Source of the DNA: Planctomycetota bacterium
GTDB taxonomy: Bacteria > Planctomycetota > UBA1135 > UBA2386
Assembly (NCBI GenBank): GCA_003235605.1
Contig: QJVU01000612.1
Location: 1-10,233, forward strand
Length of the DNA stretch: 10,233 nt
Direction of reading: 5' to 3'
The notes under the pieces were generated by a model. It saw only the letters and a list, made by a program, of their open reading frames with translations. It was not told the DNA's origin and did no database searches. The first letter of the stretch is position 1, and the number at the start of each line of letters is the position of its first letter. This document shows, piece by piece, positions 7,701 through 10,233 of the stretch. The position numbers were made by a program, and so were the translations under genes.

Positions 7701-7814
7701 GATGTCCTTCACCAGCACGGGGGCCACCAGCGACTGGGCGCTCGCGCAATCGGCGACGAAGCCGGCGAGGCCGGCAAGCAGGACACAGGGCAGGCTGGAA
7801 ACGAGAGCACGCAT
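4776..7814 (-). CDS. Secreted ELWxxDGT-repeat protein with C-terminal domain
   Basis: This 1012-residue protein begins with a signal peptide: MRALVSS, a hydrophobic core (8-21) and a likely cleavage after ASA at residue 26. The mature part holds 17 recognisable units of the form ELWxxDGTxxGTxxVKDIxxG spaced about 48 residues apart, plus a degenerate last unit (EVWSVDTG). Such repeats probably form beta-propeller blades. The chain starts in mid-unit (VAPVLVKDIN) and ends in mid-unit, as expected if first and last strands close a ring. From about residue 893 a separate domain follows, opening with GKGCAPKG, which resembles C-terminal domains I associate with secreted planctomycete proteins. The ATG at 7812-7814 is preceded by GGAG (7821-7824) with a 6-base spacer and leads straight into the signal peptide, so it is preferred to the upstream ATG at 7971-7973. 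The function is unknown; adhesion or surface display is a guess. Confidence 0.9.
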   Translation of the reverse strand: MRALVSSLPCVLLAGLAGFVADCASAQSLVAPVLVKDINTAGTNPSSKPGFFVNAGGWTYFAATDTRLGQELYRTLGTASTTQLVKDINPGVVGSTPRPLFAIGSTLYLLANDGKSGHELWKTDGTAQGTVLVKDIDPGPGSASPIFIGKVGNTYYLQANTASTGRELWKTDGTTQGTVFVKDIMSGTGSSFADGMIDWNGKGIFIASDSTSGHELWMTDGTTNGTTLLKDINPGTANSTPRWFVQMGNRLFFAATDAKNGNELWSTDGTAQGTVLVKDIWSGTSSGQPTGLVALGNKVLFSAAQRLVNGRFPEFELWVTDGTANGTVQLTDMNGTSSGGPGSMTVYKNAVYFLAADNGLWLWKTDGTANGTVKVAATVATSMVEVGGTLWFAFYQSGTGTQLWKSDGTAPTLVTTLAKAFGYPGNFVKASLNVVFTATHDTAGEELWVTDGTAAGTTVVDVDPGTGITLDSNPLRLTDVMGRTFFVADDGNTGRELYVTDGTAAGTRLVKDINPGAGHSDPKEMTMLGDTLFFTADDGTRGVELWKSDGTTNGTVLVKDIQPGSLGSFVGELTEFRGRLYFRAADPQLGIELHVTDGTANGTVVVKEIQSGPGGAVPQFLTVIGDTMFFRAFSGQSGEELWKTDGTANGTVLVKDIRSGTQSSSPLALAKVGNTLFFTAYDDTNGSELWKSDGTTNGTVMVKDIVPGAGGSFPADITDFNGRAIFRAWTAVTGQELWTSDGTANGTFMLQDIYTGTNDGNPREFTQFQGQMYFAAWANSGFALMKTDGTSKGTVVVKVVPGVYATGIKDLVRVGSRFLVFFAYEVTYGHELWVSDGSTNGTARLTDLAPGPLSTDPLYATVSNGRLLFSATDGIKGREVWSVDTGATAQEIGKGCAPKGLYPRLSAVDPVLGQSFVLTGRDAPASTTAALVISAPPKNALALASGCFAYVDLLQPAAVQFWQPTATWSMKYQVPNSPKLMGATIALQAFYLGSLFPVELHGTNGIWATLGR
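5160..7730 (-). repeat. Tandem coding repeats of about 144 bases (ELWxxDGT units)
   Basis: Read on the plus strand, a block of the type GTGCCGTTGGNGGTGCCGTC recurs about every 135 to 155 bases, for example near 5576, 5716, 5866, 6008, 6151, 6706, 6838, 7141 and 7285, each followed by a conserved TTCCAGAGCTC-like stretch. It encodes the DGTxxGT core and the ELW motif. Some neighbouring blocks are nearly identical over 30 or more bases (around 5716 and 6151), which suggests recent unit duplication or gene conversion, while others (near 6590 and 7575) have drifted. Confidence 0.9.
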
Positions 7815-7999
7815 CAGGGTCTCCACAGGTCGGTGAAAGGTTCGGCGGGTTGGTTCAAGCCACCCACTGTTTGCATTGGCGGGCAGTTGCGGTTCGTCGT
7901 TCTCGCAACAAACCGTAGCGTCTGTGCTAGCGTTGGTTGCGCAGGGACCGTGGCATTTCTCCCGGCCCGGCATGCCGGCGCGGCGAGGCCAGCGAGACG
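7815..7999. other. Divergent intergenic region between the repeat-protein gene and the 4-TM/SGNH pair
   Basis: This 185-base stretch is less GC-rich than its neighbours in its middle part (about 7860-7940) and must carry the start signals for both directions. GGAG at 7821-7824 serves the minus-strand gene. I cannot assign a convincing sigma-70 promoter on either strand. The main structure is the imperfect palindrome listed separately. Confidence 0.6.
7904..7941. promoter_or_regulatory. Imperfect palindrome, candidate operator
   Basis: The arms CGCAAC (7904-7909) and GTTGCG (7936-7941) are exact complements. Going inward, AAC/GTT and TAGC/GCTA also pair, interrupted by short mismatches, giving a near-symmetrical 38-base element centred at about 7922-7923. 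It lies 90 bases from the start of the minus-strand repeat-protein gene and 59 from the plus-strand membrane-protein gene. Position and symmetry fit a dimeric regulator site for one or both genes. No regulator gene is visible in the window, so this stays tentative. Confidence 0.35.
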
Positions 8000-8449
8000 A
8001 TGAGCAGAACCAAGCAGTGCTGGACCTCCGGGCATCCCGGTGACGCGTCGTCCGCCTTGTGCCGCCTCGTTCGCATCAGCCTGCTGATGGGCCTGCTCGT
8101 CGCTGGCTACACCCTGGTCCAGGGAATCCTCAACCGGTCCACGCTGGCCCAGGCCTGGGGAGCCGCGACCCCCTGGGTGCTGGTTGCCCACGGGCTCGGC
8201 TGCGTCGCGCTCGCCCTGGCCACGCAGCGCCCTCCAGCGGCACCGGCTGTGCTGCGCGCCGGTTTCTGCGTGCTGGTGCTCTGGTGGCTCACCTACGTGC
8301 TCCTGCTGCAGCCCTATGACCGTTTCGCGGTGGAGGTGTCGCTGGGTGTCGCGGCCGGCCTCTACGGGTTGGCGGTGCTGGTGGCGTCGCGTCTCACGAC
8401 GCGCCGGCCGGCAGGGCTGCTTCGGATGGCTGACTTCGCCCTGTCGTGA
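8000..8449 (+). CDS. Four-helix integral membrane protein, unknown function
   Basis: This 149-residue protein has a short polar N-terminus with two Cys-containing stretches (residues 5-20) and four predicted membrane helices at about 26-44, 57-74, 87-106 and 113-131, followed by a short arginine-containing tail. I do not recognise a family. The ATG at 8000 is taken as start; the frame is open to 7937, but the extra 21 residues are polar and arginine-rich, and that region overlaps the palindrome. The stop overlaps the GTG of the SGNH hydrolase gene as GTGA, so the two are almost certainly co-translated and may work together at the membrane, for example as partner and hydrolase in modification of an envelope glycan. 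That role is inferred from position only. Confidence 0.72.
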   Translation: MSRTKQCWTSGHPGDASSALCRLVRISLLMGLLVAGYTLVQGILNRSTLAQAWGAATPWVLVAHGLGCVALALATQRPPAAPAVLRAGFCVLVLWWLTYVLLLQPYDRFAVEVSLGVAAGLYGLAVLVASRLTTRRPAGLLRMADFALS

Positions 8450-9495
8450 CGTGCCTGTCGCTGTTCCTCCTGGAGGCAGGCCTCAAGACGCTGGCCATGG
8501 TCAGACCCTCGCCACTATTCACGGTCGTCCAAGGAGCCACGACGAGCCGCCTGCGCAGCCATGCCTTCTCGCCGGGACAGGTCGTTCTCGGCTTCCCGTG
8601 CAACTCGCGCGGCTTCTACGACGCCGAGTTCCTGCCCCGTGCCCAGCGCACCGATCAGGTGGCCGCGGTGATTGGCGATTCGTTCGTCGCCGGAATCGTT
8701 CCCCGCCCGTGGAACTTCACGGCGGTAGCGGAGGAACACCTGGACAGCGTCCAGGTCTACGCCTTCGGCGTTCCCGGCATCGGCCCCGACCAGTACCTGT
8801 ACCTGCTCGAGAACGAGGTCCTACCGCTGCAGCCCGAGCTGGTTGTCATCTGCCTTTTTGCCGGCAACGACCTTCTCGAGACCTCCACGAGCAGGGGCAC
8901 CGACCGGTTCCTGGCCCAGTGGCTTGACCGTGAATGTGTGCTGCTGCTCGAGGTGCCGCGGCGCTTGCTGGCGATCGAGAAGGCGGGCCAGGCACCTGCC
9001 AACGACGGCCGGACTCCGGAGCAGATGCCGTGGCTGCGCGACCACCGACTCGAGATACCGGCCGTCCGCCGCGAGGCCTACATCGAGCTGGTCGCGCGCC
9101 GCGTGAAGGACGGCTGTGTTCCCCAGCCGAAGAGGGTGCGCGCATTGGTCGAGGTGCTGCAAAGGGCGAGGGCAATGGCCGGAGACACTTCCCTTGCGGT
9201 GGTGATGGCTCCCGCGGAGTTCCAGGTCGAGGACGCGCTGTGGAGGGAGGTTCTGGCGCACTTGCCCGACATACAGATCCTGCAACGCGATCGGTTCCAG
9301 CAAGAGGTCGGCGCCTGGCTCACGGAGCAGGACATCCCGTTCCTGGACCTGCTGCCGGTGCTGCGCGCGCAGCCCCAGGAGGCCGACGGCGATCGCCACC
9401 TCTACCATCTCCAGGACTCGCACTGGAACGCGCGCGGCAACCTTGTCGTCGGCCAGCGTCTGGCCGGGTTCGTCCGAGGCTTGCTCGGTGGATGA
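8446..9495 (+). CDS. SGNH/GDSL-type hydrolase, probably membrane-anchored
   Basis: The 349-residue product carries the SGNH hydrolase motifs in order: GDSF (77-80) with nucleophile Ser79, a glycine in the FGVPGIGPDQ segment (108-116) as block II, AGND (139-142) with Asn141 as block III, and DSHWN (324-328) with Asp324 and His326 as block V. Family members hydrolyse or transfer ester groups, often acetyl groups on carbohydrates. The N-terminus (residues 3-19) is hydrophobic and resembles the single membrane anchor common in such proteins. The long stretch between blocks III and V (about 180 residues) is larger than in minimal SGNH enzymes. The GTG start at 8446 overlaps the stop of the four-helix protein gene by 4 bases. 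Whether it is an esterase or an acyltransferase acting on an exported polymer cannot be told from sequence. Confidence 0.85.
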   Translation: MTCLSLFLLEAGLKTLAMVRPSPLFTVVQGATTSRLRSHAFSPGQVVLGFPCNSRGFYDAEFLPRAQRTDQVAAVIGDSFVAGIVPRPWNFTAVAEEHLDSVQVYAFGVPGIGPDQYLYLLENEVLPLQPELVVICLFAGNDLLETSTSRGTDRFLAQWLDRECVLLLEVPRRLLAIEKAGQAPANDGRTPEQMPWLRDHRLEIPAVRREAYIELVARRVKDGCVPQPKRVRALVEVLQRARAMAGDTSLAVVMAPAEFQVEDALWREVLAHLPDIQILQRDRFQQEVGAWLTEQDIPFLDLLPVLRAQPQEADGDRHLYHLQDSHWNARGNLVVGQRLAGFVRGLLGG

Positions 9496-9558
9496 TGCCA
9501 GTGCGGCTTCCAGGACACGACACTGGTCGGGCAGCCGGGCGTCTGGGATCATCCGCCC

Positions 9559-10014
9559 ATGACTCGCGACGTGCCCTCCTCGAACCAGCCTGTCCGGATC
9601 GGCTGGCGCGAACGCGTCGACCTGCCCGACTGGGGGTTGCGACGGGTGCGCGCCAAGATCGATACCGGGGCCCGCACCTCGGTGATCGACGTCGCCAGCC
9701 TCGAGCACATCGGAGGCGACCGGGTTCGGTTCGAAGTCGTCTACCGCGAGCACCCGCGGCGTCTGACGCGCTGGATCGAGGCGGACGCCGTGCGGATGAG
9801 CGTCGTGAAGAACACTGGCGGTGAAGCCCAGGAGCGGATAGTCTGTCGTACGAGGGTTCGCATGGGTCCGGTAGAGCGGACTATCGACATCAGCCTCGTC
9901 GCTCGCCCAGGCATGCTGTGCCGCATGTTGATAGGACGACGAGCGCTCGCGGGCTTCGTAGTCGACCCCACGTGCGTCAACCTGTTGCCCAAGAACTCGA
10001 ACCGTCGTCAGTGA
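9559..10014 (+). CDS. rimB: RimB-like retropepsin-fold protein (putative ATP-dependent zinc protease family)
   Basis: This 151-residue protein has the aspartyl-protease-like signature KIDTGARTSVI (33-43), with Asp35 as the presumed catalytic residue, and the family's C-terminal MLIGRRAL...FVVDP segment (about 128-142). Proteins of this family are commonly annotated as ATP-dependent zinc proteases and lie next to rimK; in Pseudomonas, RimA and RimB work with RimK in glutamation of ribosomal protein S6. Here the RimK gene starts 25 bases downstream, which supports the same pairing. The ATG at 9559 is preceded by no strong Shine-Dalgarno sequence. It lies 63 bases after the SGNH gene, so it may belong to the same transcript or have its own promoter. 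Confidence 0.88.
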   Translation: MTRDVPSSNQPVRIGWRERVDLPDWGLRRVRAKIDTGARTSVIDVASLEHIGGDRVRFEVVYREHPRRLTRWIEADAVRMSVVKNTGGEAQERIVCRTRVRMGPVERTIDISLVARPGMLCRMLIGRRALAGFVVDPTCVNLLPKNSNRRQ

Positions 10015-10039
10015 GCGCACTCGACGAGAGCTGCCCCGC

Positions 10040-10233
10040 ATGAAACTAGGCATCCTGTCAACCTCCCCGCGTTGCTACAGCACCAGCCGGCTCAAGCAAG
10101 CCGCTCTCGAGCGCAACCACCAGGTCAGGGTCCTGAACACGCTGCGCTTCGCAATCGACGTCTCGCAAGGCCAGCCCGACCTTTTCTACAAGGGAAAGCA
10201 GCTCAGCACCTATGACGCCGTGCTGCCGCGAAT
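10040..10233 (+). CDS. rimK: RimK-like ATP-grasp glutamate ligase, N-terminal part
   Basis: Only 64 codons are visible before the window ends. The N-terminus (MKLGILS, then CYSTSRLKQAALERNHQV, then FYKGKQL and YDAVLPR) aligns well with the E. coli RimK N-terminal domain (MKIAILS, SCKRLREAAIQRGH, HYKGRKL, FDAVIPR). RimK adds glutamate residues to the C-terminus of ribosomal protein S6, and some relatives modify other acceptors or make polyglutamate. The ATP-grasp catalytic domain lies outside the window, so activity cannot be judged. GAGAG at 10026-10030 may be the ribosome binding site. The gene directly follows the RimB-like gene, the known arrangement. Confidence 0.9.
   Translation, partial: MKLGILSTSPRCYSTSRLKQAALERNHQVRVLNTLRFAIDVSQGQPDLFYKGKQLSTYDAVLPR

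Noticed and set aside
5160..7730. CRISPR array or tandem noncoding satellite
   Set aside because: The period of about 144 bases is a multiple of three, the reading frame is unbroken, and units encode a known protein repeat.
7815..7973. 53-residue N-terminal extension of the repeat protein from the ATG at 7971-7973
   Set aside because: It would bury the signal peptide, and a good GGAG site sits right before the ATG at 7812-7814.
9498..9526. Transcription terminator after the SGNH gene
   Set aside because: The stem is only six base pairs with a 17-base loop and no T run follows.
8821..10053. Minus-strand 410-codon frame opposite the SGNH and RimB-like genes
   Set aside because: It crosses two genes with clear motifs on the other strand and shows no family features of its own.

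Overview
The window is GC-rich, bacterial and densely coded. It holds ten protein genes, two of them cut by the window edges, and I see no rRNA, tRNA, CRISPR array or insertion sequence. The taxonomic signal is weak. A long secreted protein made of ELWxxDGT repeats ends in a domain of about 120 residues that opens with a Gly-Cys motif. That pattern reminds me of secreted proteins from deep-branching, high-GC Planctomycetota, so I lean to that phylum or to Myxococcota-like bacteria without being sure.

Left part (1-4774), a sulfation locus: on the minus strand lie cysD and the first 195 codons of cysN, the two subunits of ATP sulfurylase, which makes adenylyl sulfate (APS). Divergent from them, after a 264-base gap, a plus-strand operon encodes a membrane-anchored arylsulfotransferase (ASST)-family beta-propeller protein, a 76-residue membrane protein, a 127-residue membrane protein and a PAPS-type sulfotransferase. 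All three junctions inside this operon are 4-base stop/start overlaps (ATGA, GTGA, GTGA), which points to strong translational coupling. Sulfate activation plus two different sulfotransferase-type proteins and two unknown membrane proteins looks like one sulfation cassette, probably acting on a cell-surface or exported molecule. This is the most interesting part of the window.

Middle part (4776-7814): a single minus-strand gene encodes a secreted protein of 1012 residues. It has a signal peptide, 17 recognisable ELWxxDGTxxGTxxVKDIxxG repeats of about 48 residues plus one degenerate unit, and a distinct C-terminal domain. Its stop codon lies one base from the stop of the sulfotransferase gene.

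Right part (8000-10233): a four-helix membrane protein overlaps by 4 bases (GTGA) with an SGNH/GDSL-type hydrolase that has a hydrophobic N-terminus. After 63 bases come a RimB-like retropepsin-fold protein and the start of a RimK-like ATP-grasp glutamate ligase, a pair known to act on ribosomal protein modification. The 185-base divergent region at 7815-7999 contains an imperfect 38-base palindrome that could be an operator.
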